Shown here piece by piece: positions 20,011 through 28,884 of a stretch of DNA of 64,000 bases. Position numbers and translations under genes: made by a program. The first letter of the stretch is position 1, and each line of letters opens with the position of its first letter. Origin of the DNA: Aliidiomarina indica (lineage in GTDB: Bacteria > Pseudomonadota > Gammaproteobacteria > Enterobacterales > Alteromonadaceae); NCBI RefSeq assembly GCF_015354615.1, contig NZ_JACAVQ010000002.1, forward strand, positions 248,001 to 312,000. Reading direction: 5' to 3'. The notes below the pieces were generated by a model that had not been told where the DNA came from, ran no database searches, and saw only the letters and a list, made by a program, of their open reading frames with translations.

Positions 20011-22689
20011 ATGGCAGATTTACACAGTAAAGATATCGACCAACAGGAAACGCTGGAGTGGATTGAAGCACTCGAAGCGGTTCTTGACGCCGAAGGTCCA
20101 GAGCGCGCCCATTTTATCCTTGAACAGCTTATTGATAAGGCGCGTCGTAGTGGTGCCTACTTACCGTATCAGCCAACCACGGCGTATCTGAATACGATTC
20201 CTGTGAGCCAAGAGCCGGTGATGCCAGGCGATCATACCTTGGAAGCACGGATTCGTGCGGCCATACGTTGGAACGCCTTGGCAATGGTGCTGCGTGCCTC
20301 GAAGAAAGAACTTGAGCTTGGTGGTCATATTTCTAGCTTCGCATCCTCTGCGATGATCTACGATGTAGGCTTTAACCATTTCTTTCGTGCTCCAGGCGAA
20401 GACGGTGGCGACTTCCTGTTTATCCAAGGCCATGTGTCACCGGGTATTTATGCCCGCGCTTTCCTTGAAGGACGCATTACCGAAGAGCAACTCGACAAAT
20501 TCCGTCAGGAAGTGGATGGTGACGGCTTGTCCAGTTACCCGCATCCAAAATTGATGCCCGATTTTTGGCAGTTCCCCACCGTATCAATGGGCCTTGGCCC
20601 GATTCAGGCCATCTACACCGCTCGCTTCTTAAAGTACCTCACTGATCGCGGTATCAAAGATTGTTCGAATCAGCGCGTTTATTGCTTCCTTGGCGATGGT
20701 GAAGTGGATGAGCCAGAAAGCTTAGGTGCAATTGGTCTTGCCACCCGCGAAGGTTTAGATAACTTAACCTTCATCGTGAACTGTAACTTGCAGCGCTTAG
20801 ATGGCCCTGTGCGCGGTAACGGTAAAATCATTCAAGAACTCGAAGGCACTTTCCGCGGCGCAGGCTGGGAAGTAATTAAGGTGATCTGGGGTCGCTATTG
20901 GGATCCGCTCCTTTATCGGGATACCGAAGGTAAGCTTGCGGAAATTATGCAAGACAGTGTCGATGGTGAGTATCAAAACTATAAAGCCAAAGGCGGCGCC
21001 TACACCCGTGAACACTTCTTCGGAAAAACAGAAGAAACCAAAGCCATGGTGGCTAACTTGTCGGATGAAGACATTTGGCGCTTAAACCGTGGTGGTCACG
21101 ACCCAGTGAAAGTGTACGCGGCCTATCATAAAGCCGTGAACACCAAAGGTCGGCCACAGGTTATTCTTGCCAAAACGGTAAAAGGTTATGGTATGGGTTC
21201 TGCCGGTGAAGGGAAGAACGTTGCTCACCAAGTGAAGAAGATGGATGTTGAAGCCATCAAGCACTTCCGCGACCGGTTTAACATTCCAATCAAAGATAGC
21301 GATTTGGAAGATATCCCTTACTACAAATTTGATGAAGATAGCGAAGAGCTCAAATATTTACGCGAGCGTCGGGAGAAACTCGGTGGCTTTATGCCAGTGC
21401 GTCGTGCCGAAACCGACAAAGAGCTAGAAGTACCCGGCTTAAAAGCTTTTGAAGCGGTATTAAAAGGTTCTGGCGACCGCGAGATCTCGACGACGATGGC
21501 GTTTGTGCGCGTACTCACCGCCATGCTTAAAGATAAGAAAATTGGTCAGCGTGTCGTTCCGATTATTCCTGATGAAGCACGCACCTTCGGTATGGAAGGC
21601 TTGTTCCGTCAGGTGGGGATCTACTCATCGCAAGGGCAGAAATACACGCCTCAAGATGCCGACCAAGTGGCTTACTATCGTGAAGATAAAAAAGGTCAGG
21701 TGCTGCAAGAGGGGATTAACGAACTTGGTGCAATGGCATCGTGGGTGGCGGCAGGTACTAGTTATTCCACCAACAACGAGCCGATGATTCCGGTATATAT
21801 CTATTACTCCATGTTTGGTTTCCAACGTGTGGGTGATTTAGTGTGGGCCGCAGGCGATAGCCAGACCCGCGGCTTCTTAATTGGTGGCACTGCAGGTCGC
21901 ACCACCCTGAATGGCGAAGGTTTGCAGCACCAAGATGGTCATAGTTTATTGCACTTCGGTACGGTACCGAATTGCGTAAGCTACGATCCAACCTACGGTT
22001 ACGAAGTAGCGGTGATTGTGCAAGACGGTATGCGTCGCATGTTCGCTGAGCAAGAGAATGTGTTCTACTACATCACGGTGATGAACGAGAACTACAAGCA
22101 ACCAGAGATGCCTGAGGGCGTTGAAGAAGGCATTTTGCGTGGCGTTTACAAGCTTGACGATGTGAAGGCGAAGAGCGGTAAAACCAAAGCTAAAGGCGAA
22201 GTTCGCTTGATGGGCTCAGGCACGATTCTCAATGAAGTACGCAAAGCGGCATCGATTCTGGCTGAAAAGTTTGATATCAATGCCACCGTATTTAGCGCCA
22301 CTTCATTTAATGAGCTGGCGCGGGATGGTTTGGATGTAGAGCGGTACAACATGCTCAACCCAACCAAGAAAGAGAAAACAGCCTTTATTACCAAGTCACT
22401 TGAGCAAGGGAAAGGGCCTGTTATCGCTGCCACCGATTATATGAAACTGTACGCGGACCAAGTACGCGCCTGGGTTCCAGGGCCGTATCGCGTGCTCGGT
22501 ACCGATGGTTTTGGTCGTTCCGATAGCCGCGAGAACTTGCGCCGCCACTTCGAAGTGAATGCCGAGTATGTGGTGGTCGCAGCGCTTGCAGAGCTAGCCA
22601 AAGCAGGGGATATCGATAAGAAAGTGGTGGCCAAAGCCATCAAAGATTTCGGTATCAATGTCGATAAAGTAAACCCACTCTACGCGTAA
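20011..22689 (+). CDS. aceE: Pyruvate dehydrogenase E1 component
   Basis: 892-residue thiamine-diphosphate enzyme (homodimeric type) that decarboxylates pyruvate and acetylates the lipoyl groups of AceF. It shows the ThDP motif region [16 protein letters not shown] (GDG...) and, near the N terminus, [21 protein letters not shown] start at ATG 20011 ([13 protein letters not shown]), nine bases after AAAGGA; a TTG at 19990 would add seven residues. Second gene of pdhR-aceEF-lpd. Confidence 0.98.
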   Translation: MADLHSKDIDQQETLEWIEALEAVLDAEGPERAHFILEQLIDKARRSGAYLPYQPTTAYLNTIPVSQEPVMPGDHTLEARIRAAIRWNALAMVLRASKKELELGGHISSFASSAMIYDVGFNHFFRAPGEDGGDFLFIQGHVSPGIYARAFLEGRITEEQLDKFRQEVDGDGLSSYPHPKLMPDFWQFPTVSMGLGPIQAIYTARFLKYLTDRGIKDCSNQRVYCFLGDGEVDEPESLGAIGLATREGLDNLTFIVNCNLQRLDGPVRGNGKIIQELEGTFRGAGWEVIKVIWGRYWDPLLYRDTEGKLAEIMQDSVDGEYQNYKAKGGAYTREHFFGKTEETKAMVANLSDEDIWRLNRGGHDPVKVYAAYHKAVNTKGRPQVILAKTVKGYGMGSAGEGKNVAHQVKKMDVEAIKHFRDRFNIPIKDSDLEDIPYYKFDEDSEELKYLRERREKLGGFMPVRRAETDKELEVPGLKAFEAVLKGSGDREISTTMAFVRVLTAMLKDKKIGQRVVPIIPDEARTFGMEGLFRQVGIYSSQGQKYTPQDADQVAYYREDKKGQVLQEGINELGAMASWVAAGTSYSTNNEPMIPVYIYYSMFGFQRVGDLVWAAGDSQTRGFLIGGTAGRTTLNGEGLQHQDGHSLLHFGTVPNCVSYDPTYGYEVAVIVQDGMRRMFAEQENVFYYITVMNENYKQPEMPEGVEEGILRGVYKLDDVKAKSGKTKAKGEVRLMGSGTILNEVRKAASILAEKFDINATVFSATSFNELARDGLDVERYNMLNPTKKEKTAFITKSLEQGKGPVIAATDYMKLYADQVRAWVPGPYRVLGTDGFGRSDSRENLRRHFEVNAEYVVVAALAELAKAGDIDKKVVAKAIKDFGINVDKVNPLYA

Positions 22690-22699
22690 GGAGCAACTC

Positions 22700-24478
22700 A
22701 TGGCTGATGCAAAAGAAGTTTTAGTTCCCGATGTAGGTGGGGAAGGTGTTGAAGTAATCGAAGTCTTGGTAAGCGAGGGCGATAACATTGATGCTGAGGA
22801 GTCTTTAGTCACGGTTGAGAGTGACAAAGCATCGATGGATATACCTGCGCCATTTGCCGGTAAGGTAAAAAGTTTAAAGGTAAAAGTGGGCGATAAAATC
22901 AGCGAAGGCGACTTGCTGGCGCTGATTGAGGCCGCTGATGCCGATAGCGACGAAGAAGAATCGAATGATTCCGACAGCGCATCGAAAGATGAAAGCGACA
23001 CGGAGAAGAAAGAAGACAGCGATTCTGATAGCAACGATTCCGATGATAAAGACAGCAACGACAAAGAAGAAAAGTCGGCACCGAAAGCGGACACCAATAA
23101 GAAAAAATCATCTGGTAGCACTGAAGTTATTGAAGTAAAGGTGCCGGATATCGGTGATTCGGGTGAAGTGGACGTCATTGAAGTTTTGGTTGCTGAAGGG
23201 GATGAGGTCTCTGAAGAAGATGGCCTAATCACATTGGAAACTGATAAAGCCACTATGGATGTGCCAAGCCCGAAAGCGGGTAAGGTGAAATCGTTAAAAG
23301 TAAAAGTTGGCGATAAGGTGAGCGAAGGCTCTCTGGTATTAGAGTTAGAAGTTTCTGGTGCAAATGATGAGTCTGATAACGACGATGCGTCAGACGATGA
23401 TAGCGGCGCGGACTCGACATCAGAAAGTAAGTCAGAGAGTAAATCAGAACGTAAGTCAGAATCGAAATCTGAAGAGTCAGGCGAAGGCCGATCTGAGCGT
23501 CGCGATCCACCTGTTCCGGACCACCCGCTTGGCCGTAAAGGTAAAAGCGAGGGTTTGGTCCATGCGTCACCGGCGGTGCGTCGTGTTGCACGGGAGTTTG
23601 GTGTCGACTTAAGCCAAGTGAAAGGTTCTGGTCCGAAAAGCCGTATTTTGAAAGAAGATGTGCAAGAGTACGTGAAATACGAATTGTCACGTCCGAAAGC
23701 CTCTGCGGCAGCCAACACCGGAGGCACCGGTGGCTTGCAAGTTATTGCGCCACCGAAAGTTGATTTCAGCAAGTTTGGTGATGTTGAGGAAGTGGAGCTC
23801 ACGCGTATTCAGCGTATCTCTGGCCCGAATCTGCATCGCAACTGGGTTACCATTCCGCATGTTACCCAATTCGATGAAGCTGATATCACTGAGTTAGAAG
23901 CCTTCCGAAAGGCGGAAAACGAGCAATTAGCCAAGCGCAAAGCGGATGTGAAATTCACGCCGCTGGTATTCATTATGAAAGCAGTGGCAAAAGCGCTGCA
24001 GGAATTCCCGGTATTCAATTCGTCATTGCACGAAGATGGTGAACGCCTCATATTGAAAAAGTATGTGCATATCGGCATCGCCGTGGACACACCAAATGGC
24101 TTAGTGGTACCGGTTATTCGTGACGTAGATAAGAAAGGCATCATCGACTTATCACGCGAACTTACCGATGTGAGCCTGCGAGCGCGGGATGGCAAATTGA
24201 AAGCAGCAGATATGCAAGGTGGCTGCTTCTCAATTTCGAGCTTAGGGGGCATTGGTGGTACTGCATTTACACCCATCGTAAATGCGCCTGAAGTGGCTAT
24301 TTTGGGTGTTTCGAAAAGTGATATGAAACCGGTGTGGAACGGCAAGGAGTTTGAGCCACGGCTCACCTTACCGCTGTGCTTGTCATACGACCATCGCGTC
24401 ATTGACGGCGCGTTAGCGGCACGTTTCACGGTATATCTGAGCAGCGTGTTATCAGATATTCGGAAAATTATTCTCTAG
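22700..24478 (+). CDS. aceF: Pyruvate dehydrogenase E2 component (dihydrolipoyl acetyltransferase)
   Basis: 592-residue core enzyme of the complex. It has two lipoyl domains (about 4-78, lysine in [12 protein letters not shown]; about 145-220, lysine in [12 protein letters not shown]), a peripheral subunit-binding domain (~288-325, [20 protein letters not shown]) and the catalytic domain with [16 protein letters not shown] near the C terminus. The linkers are strongly acidic and serine-rich (Asp/Glu/Ser repeats at ~80-140 and ~222-275) rather than the usual Ala/Pro-rich type. It starts 10 bases after aceE. Confidence 0.97.
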   Translation: MADAKEVLVPDVGGEGVEVIEVLVSEGDNIDAEESLVTVESDKASMDIPAPFAGKVKSLKVKVGDKISEGDLLALIEAADADSDEEESNDSDSASKDESDTEKKEDSDSDSNDSDDKDSNDKEEKSAPKADTNKKKSSGSTEVIEVKVPDIGDSGEVDVIEVLVAEGDEVSEEDGLITLETDKATMDVPSPKAGKVKSLKVKVGDKVSEGSLVLELEVSGANDESDNDDASDDDSGADSTSESKSESKSERKSESKSEESGEGRSERRDPPVPDHPLGRKGKSEGLVHASPAVRRVAREFGVDLSQVKGSGPKSRILKEDVQEYVKYELSRPKASAAANTGGTGGLQVIAPPKVDFSKFGDVEEVELTRIQRISGPNLHRNWVTIPHVTQFDEADITELEAFRKAENEQLAKRKADVKFTPLVFIMKAVAKALQEFPVFNSSLHEDGERLILKKYVHIGIAVDTPNGLVVPVIRDVDKKGIIDLSRELTDVSLRARDGKLKAADMQGGCFSISSLGGIGGTAFTPIVNAPEVAILGVSKSDMKPVWNGKEFEPRLTLPLCLSYDHRVIDGALAARFTVYLSSVLSDIRKIIL

Positions 24479-24485
24479 ACAAGAC

Positions 24486-24506
24486 GTACCGAGGAAATCT
24501 CGGTAC
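24486..24506 (+). other. Intercistronic stem-loop between aceF and lpd
   Basis: Perfect 8-base stem GTACCGAG / CTCGGTAC with loop GAAAT, nine bases after the aceF stop. There is no T run, so it is more likely an RNA-processing or stability element than a terminator. lpd starts 64 bases further on. Confidence 0.55.
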
Positions 24507-24570
24507 AATATCGCGCGAATTTGACTCGTCATGCTGGCGCAGCAGCTAGCAAAAACGGATAGGGGTAATC

Positions 24571-25995
24571 ATGAGCAACGAAATTAAAACGCAGGTCGTG
24601 GTGTTAGGCGCCGGTCCTGGTGGCTATTCAGCAGCATTCCGTGCTGCAGACTTAGGTTTGGACGTCGTCCTTGTTGAGCGCTACAGCACCTTAGGTGGTG
24701 TGTGCTTGAACGTAGGTTGTATCCCATCAAAAGCGCTGCTGCATCTGGCCAAGCACATCGAAGATGCGAAACATCTTGGCGATGCGGGTGTCAGCTTCGG
24801 CGATGCCAAAATTGATCTGGATAAAGTCCGCGATCACAAAAACAAAGTAGTGAGCCAACTTACCGGCGGCTTAACGCAAATGAGCAAGATGCGTAAAGTA
24901 CAGGTTGTGACCGGCAAAGGTGAATTTACCGGCTCTAACGAATTGAAAGTATCCGGCGATAAAGAAACCGTGATTAAGTTTGAGCATGCCATTATTGCCG
25001 CAGGTTCACAGCCAGTAGAACTCCCGTTCATTCCTCATGACGATAAGCGCGTTTGGGATTCAACCGACGCACTCGAACTGCCGTTTGTTCCAAAGAAAAT
25101 GTTGGTACTTGGCGGCGGTATTATCGGCTTAGAGATGGGTTGTGTGTATAAAGCGTTAGGGTCGAACCTCGATGTAGTTGAGTTTATGGATCAGCTCATT
25201 CCTGCAGCCGACAAAGACATCATTAAGGTCTTCACGAAAGAGATGAAGTCGAAGTTCGACAACATCATGCTAGAAACCAAAGTGACCGACGTAGAAGCCA
25301 AAAAAGACGGTATCTACGTGACTTTTGAAGGCAAAAATGCGCCTGAGAAGCCGGTCAAATACGACGCAGTTCTTGTTGCGGTAGGGCGCACGCCAAACGG
25401 TAAGAAGTTGGGCGCTGAGAAAGCAGGCATCGAAGTAACAGACCGTGGCTTTATCGAAGTAGATAAGCAAATGCGCACGAACGTGAAGCATATCTTCGCG
25501 ATTGGTGACATCGTTGGACAACCAATGCTCGCCCATAAAGCGGTGCATGAAGGCCATGTTGCTGCTGAAGTGATTGCAGGTAAGAAGCATTATTTCGATC
25601 CGAAAGTGATCCCATCAATCGCTTACACGGACCCAGAAGTGGCGTGGGCTGGTCTCACCGAGAAGGAAGCGAAAGAGCAGGGCTTGAACTATGAAGCAGT
25701 GACCTTCCCATGGTCTGCCTCTGGTCGTGCGATTGCTTCGAGTGCAACCAATGGCTTCACCAAGTTGTTATTTGATAAAGATAACGATCGTATTATCGGT
25801 GGCGCGATGGTGGGTTCCCACGCGGGTGAACTCCTTGGCGAAGTGTGCTTAGCCATTGAGATGGGCGCGGATGCGGAAGATATTGCACTTACTATCCATG
25901 CGCATCCAACCTTGCACGAATCGGTTGGTTTAGCGGCAGAAATTTACGAGGGGTCGATTACCGACTTACCGAATAAAAAAGCCAAGAAAAAGTAA
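24571..25995 (+). CDS. lpd: Dihydrolipoyl dehydrogenase (E3)
   Basis: 474-residue FAD enzyme that reoxidises dihydrolipoyl groups of pyruvate and 2-oxoglutarate dehydrogenases. FAD motif VVLGAGPGGYSAAFRAADLG, redox disulfide GGVCLNVGCIPSKA, NAD motif VLGGGIIGLEMGCVYKALG, and the C-terminal catalytic pair in HAHPTLHESVG are all present. Last gene of the pdh operon, followed by a strong terminator. Confidence 0.98.
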   Translation: MSNEIKTQVVVLGAGPGGYSAAFRAADLGLDVVLVERYSTLGGVCLNVGCIPSKALLHLAKHIEDAKHLGDAGVSFGDAKIDLDKVRDHKNKVVSQLTGGLTQMSKMRKVQVVTGKGEFTGSNELKVSGDKETVIKFEHAIIAAGSQPVELPFIPHDDKRVWDSTDALELPFVPKKMLVLGGGIIGLEMGCVYKALGSNLDVVEFMDQLIPAADKDIIKVFTKEMKSKFDNIMLETKVTDVEAKKDGIYVTFEGKNAPEKPVKYDAVLVAVGRTPNGKKLGAEKAGIEVTDRGFIEVDKQMRTNVKHIFAIGDIVGQPMLAHKAVHEGHVAAEVIAGKKHYFDPKVIPSIAYTDPEVAWAGLTEKEAKEQGLNYEAVTFPWSASGRAIASSATNGFTKLLFDKDNDRIIGGAMVGSHAGELLGEVCLAIEMGADAEDIALTIHAHPTLHESVGLAAEIYEGSITDLPNKKAKKK

Positions 25996-26014
25996 ACGCG
26001 TGAGCGTAAAGAAC

Positions 26015-26050
26015 AAGCCAGCATTCGGTTAGGAATGCTGGCTTTTTTTG
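26015..26050 (+). terminator. Intrinsic terminator of the pdh operon
   Basis: Perfect 12-base stem AAGCCAGCATTC / GAATGCTGGCTT (26015-26026 and 26033-26044) with a six-base loop, ending in a T7 run. Confidence 0.92.
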
Positions 26051-26206
26051 TATTTAAATATTTTAAATGCAATGTAACGTACTCATTGTAAAGATGATTC
26101 ACCAATCTTGAAATTGTGCGGGGGGGGGTGATATTTTTTTGGTACGCGTAAAAGGTGTCATCACTTCACTTTTATGCTAAGGACAAAGAATTATCATAGG
26201 GAGAAC

Positions 26207-27097
26207 ATGATGAGACACCTTCGATATTTTTCCAATTTCTTCATTATTTGCCTGTGCTTGCTGAGCAACTCTGTATGGGCTAACACGTCTGAGTGCTCGA
26301 ATTTTCAGAATGAATCACTCAGTCAATGTGCCAACTATCAATACAATGTCTTGAACTTGCATTTTCGAGACTCGACGAACATAGAGCATGATGTCACCGT
26401 CTATCGTGTCAAAGATCCTCAGGGAAATGTTGTTAGTGCCGATGTTGATTTTAGAGTTCGGTGTGGTGATGCGTGTCTGTCAAACCCTGAAGGTGCCATA
26501 GACGATGCTCTATGGGCATTTCGAGCAACTTACCTAGCAGATTCGTTCTATGTTTATCGAGACTGCGACTCTACTCTTGAAATTTGTTGCGATGAGAGTT
26601 CTTGCTATGAGAACCATGGGGGCGATGATGTGATTGCTACGCAAGAAGATTCGCTTGGAGACAGTTCAACGCTGGGCGATGTTACGCCTGCATCGTCTAA
26701 TAGAGGGAAAAAGATTCTAGATTTCATTCCAATCGTGGACTCTGGGTTGAATCTTTATGATCGGCTGATGAATGATAGTAAAAACGAGAAAGAGTTACGG
26801 GAAGAGTTAGCGAATGAGCAGGAGACTTCCTCTAAATTTGTTTTGATCAATACCTCAGGAGGAGGGAACCAAGTGTGTGTGGATGATGGACAAGTCTGTA
26901 CCGTAATTGACGGAAACATAAGTATCAGCAGCTCTTTTGCTAACGCAGATCTTTCTCATAGCCATGGATTTAAGTTTAACCTAGAACTAGCGGAGTGGTT
27001 GAACCAATGGTTTGAAGAACAGAATAGCTTGATTTGTTCTCAGCGTATGAGCTGCGACCATGCTCATAATTGCACTGTTACCCTCAGCTGTCGTTAA
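26207..27097 (+). CDS. Exported cysteine-rich protein of unknown function
   Basis: I do not recognise a family. The 296-residue product has a Sec signal peptide (FFIICLCLLSNSVWANTSE, cleavage after Ala) and about 18 cysteines in the mature part, clustered near residues 25-40, 90-150 and at the C terminus, so disulfides are likely. A low-complexity acidic middle (GDDVIATQEDSLGDS) and a charged helix (NDSKNEKELREELANEQE) lie between. I start at ATG 26207 with AGGGAG upstream; an ATG at 26174 is poorer. A run of nine G lies 79 bases before the start. A terminator follows. No partner gene is evident. Confidence 0.75.
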   Translation: MMRHLRYFSNFFIICLCLLSNSVWANTSECSNFQNESLSQCANYQYNVLNLHFRDSTNIEHDVTVYRVKDPQGNVVSADVDFRVRCGDACLSNPEGAIDDALWAFRATYLADSFYVYRDCDSTLEICCDESSCYENHGGDDVIATQEDSLGDSSTLGDVTPASSNRGKKILDFIPIVDSGLNLYDRLMNDSKNEKELREELANEQETSSKFVLINTSGGGNQVCVDDGQVCTVIDGNISISSSFANADLSHSHGFKFNLELAEWLNQWFEEQNSLICSQRMSCDHAHNCTVTLSCR

Positions 27098-27127
27098 TCT
27101 GTCCATTTGAATTTAAAAGAGCAAATA

Positions 27128-27161
27128 GCCGGTGTCCATGTTTGGGCGCTGGCTTTTTTTG
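27128..27161 (+). terminator. Probable terminator after the exported cysteine-rich gene
   Basis: GCCGGTGTCC pairs with GGGCGCTGGC (two G-T pairs, one weak position) around ATGTTT, followed by a T7 run. Confidence 0.6.
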
Positions 27162-27433
27162 TATGGGGTATTTTAAAAATATTTCCGCTTGTCACAGCAC
27201 TGATAAATTCACATATCAAACTGTACTTTTAGTTCACCAAAAAATTAGTGTCGGAAATTAAAGAAATCGCTATAGCCCATGTAAATAAAGGCATCTTTGG
27301 TCGTGTATTAGTTGTCGCTGGTCGCAAATTTAGGCGAAAACCCCTATTTAATTGTAACAAAATGTCATTACCCATTGTGACCTTGTTAATCAGTTGTTAC
27401 ATTCGCTGGGACTCAATAAAAGGTAGGTAAATT
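27162..27433. other. Intergenic region without recognisable gene
   Basis: With the terminator before it, this forms a 336-base gap. A 60-codon frame exists here (27248-27430) but it has no Shine-Dalgarno and no family resemblance. The stretch probably holds the promoter and leader of the lipoprotein gene that follows; I see no convincing small RNA. Confidence 0.4.
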
Positions 27434-27937
27434 ATGTTTAATTCCGGCAAACTTTTTTTAATGGCCTGTGTGGTCATTTTCGTGGCAGGTTGTAACTCAA
27501 CGTCATACTCCACAGCGTCGCAGCAACAGGTAACGACTCCAGAGCTAGTGTCTATCCCTGAGTATATTGAATTTCTTAATACCCTAGAAAACTCAATCGC
27601 TGAAGGCGAGCCTCGTCGACTTGATGAAGATGAGCGACGTCAGTTTGATTCGATCAAATCAAGTTTGGTGTCTCTGATTGGTCATCGCCAAGATATCAAT
27701 CAGTTTGATCAGTACGACAAAGAGCGTTTATTTAACCTGCATCAGCGTCTACAAACCGTGGTTATTGGTGACCCAAGCACGCAAGTGATTTGCCGCCAAG
27801 AGCGCACAACAGGTTCAAACATGCGTCAAACGCGTTGTATTACCCGCCAGCAAGCGGATGATGAGCGTCGTCGTTCATCAGAGTTCTTCGGTGACTTAAT
27901 TGATGCAGGTCGGTCAATTATGCCTGTGGGCAACTAA
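27434..27937 (+). CDS. Putative lipoprotein of unknown function
   Basis: 167 residues with a lipoprotein signal peptide: LFLMACVVIFVAGCNSTS, lipobox VAGC with Cys at about residue 20. The mature part is charged and probably helical (EDERRQFDSIKSSLVSLI, DKERLFNLHQRLQTVV), with a further cysteine pair (VICRQER ... TRCITRQQ) in the last third. An AGGTAGG stretch precedes the ATG. No function can be assigned. It stands alone between two terminators. Confidence 0.75.
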   Translation: MFNSGKLFLMACVVIFVAGCNSTSYSTASQQQVTTPELVSIPEYIEFLNTLENSIAEGEPRRLDEDERRQFDSIKSSLVSLIGHRQDINQFDQYDKERLFNLHQRLQTVVIGDPSTQVICRQERTTGSNMRQTRCITRQQADDERRRSSEFFGDLIDAGRSIMPVGN

Positions 27938-27971
27938 TTCACGCGATGTGCTACAAATTGATGTGTTACGT

Positions 27972-28001
27972 AAAACCGGAGCTTGGCTCCGGTTTTCTTT
28001 T
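27972..28001 (+). terminator. Intrinsic terminator after the lipoprotein gene
   Basis: Perfect 11-base stem AAAACCGGAGC / GCTCCGGTTTT with a three-base loop (TTG), followed by a T-rich tail. Confidence 0.9.
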
Positions 28002-28126
28002 TCCTACCGCTGAGATGAGCGCTTCTTGACAGAGACTGGTATAATCAAGGAATAGATGCTCTTGTGCGCGTTCTTCGCCCCTATGGAGCAGTGATTCCAT
28101 TCGATGATAATTAGAGCCGTACCTTG

Positions 28127-28732
28127 ATGACACAGGACAAGACATCACAGAATTTACTGAATTGGGCCGCCGAAACGAAGTTGCCGACCCCTTTCGCTGA
28201 ATTTCGTTTAATCGGATTTACAGATGCCATAGGCAAAGAGCATGTGGCATTGGTGTTAGGCGATGTAACCACCGAAGAACCGGTTTTAGCCCGCGTGCAT
28301 TCTGAATGTCTCACGGGTGATGCGCTGTTTAGTCAGCGTTGTGACTGTGGCCCCCAGCTTGAAGCCGCTATGCGCAAAATTGCGGTCGAAGGTCGCGGTG
28401 TCATCGCCTATTTGCGGCAAGAAGGCCGAGGCATTGGATTAATCAATAAGATTCGTGCCTATGCGGAGCAAGACAAAGGTTTAGATACCGTAGAAGCCAA
28501 TGAGATTCTTGGGTTTGTCGCCGATGCCCGCGAGTATGATATTGCCGCCGATATGTTTGATCAGTTAGGCGTTCAATCGGTGCGTCTCATGACGAATAAT
28601 CCGAAAAAACTAGCGGCATTACGCGATTGTGGTGTAGATGTGGTTGAGCGCATTCCTCACCGCACCGAAGGCACGCCTCATAATGAATATTACCTTGCGA
28701 CAAAAACCAAGAAATTTGGTCACTTTTTGTAA
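28127..28732 (+). CDS. ribA: GTP cyclohydrolase II
   Basis: 201-residue enzyme for the first step of riboflavin synthesis. Zinc cysteines are in [18 protein letters not shown], and the GTP/catalytic region is [18 protein letters not shown]. The C-terminal [10 protein letters not shown] is also typical. Length agrees with stand-alone RibA (about 196), without the RibB domain. The ATG at 28127 has only a weak Shine-Dalgarno; a TTG directly before it is in frame. A stem ATGCCCTT / AAGGGCAT lies 25 bases downstream without a T run. Confidence 0.95.
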   Translation: MTQDKTSQNLLNWAAETKLPTPFAEFRLIGFTDAIGKEHVALVLGDVTTEEPVLARVHSECLTGDALFSQRCDCGPQLEAAMRKIAVEGRGVIAYLRQEGRGIGLINKIRAYAEQDKGLDTVEANEILGFVADAREYDIAADMFDQLGVQSVRLMTNNPKKLAALRDCGVDVVERIPHRTEGTPHNEYYLATKTKKFGHFL

Positions 28733-28884
28733 TTCTTTTGTTATAAATTCTTACATTATGCCCTTTGCTTCTTACTCTCGAAGGGCATACACTTCTGTGC
28801 GTTCTACAAACTAGTAACAATGCCTGAGTAGGCCTGAAATCAGGGCTGCTTGCGGGCAACGTGATGACCCATGGAGTCAATATC

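Noticed and set aside
22594-23802. Long minus-strand serine-rich frame (402 codons) opposite aceF
   Set aside because: Arises from the antisense of the acidic Asp/Glu/Ser codons of the AceF linkers; no start signals or family resemblance.
27248-27430. 60-codon plus-strand frame before the lipoprotein gene
   Set aside because: No ribosome binding site and no recognisable sequence; likely leader DNA.
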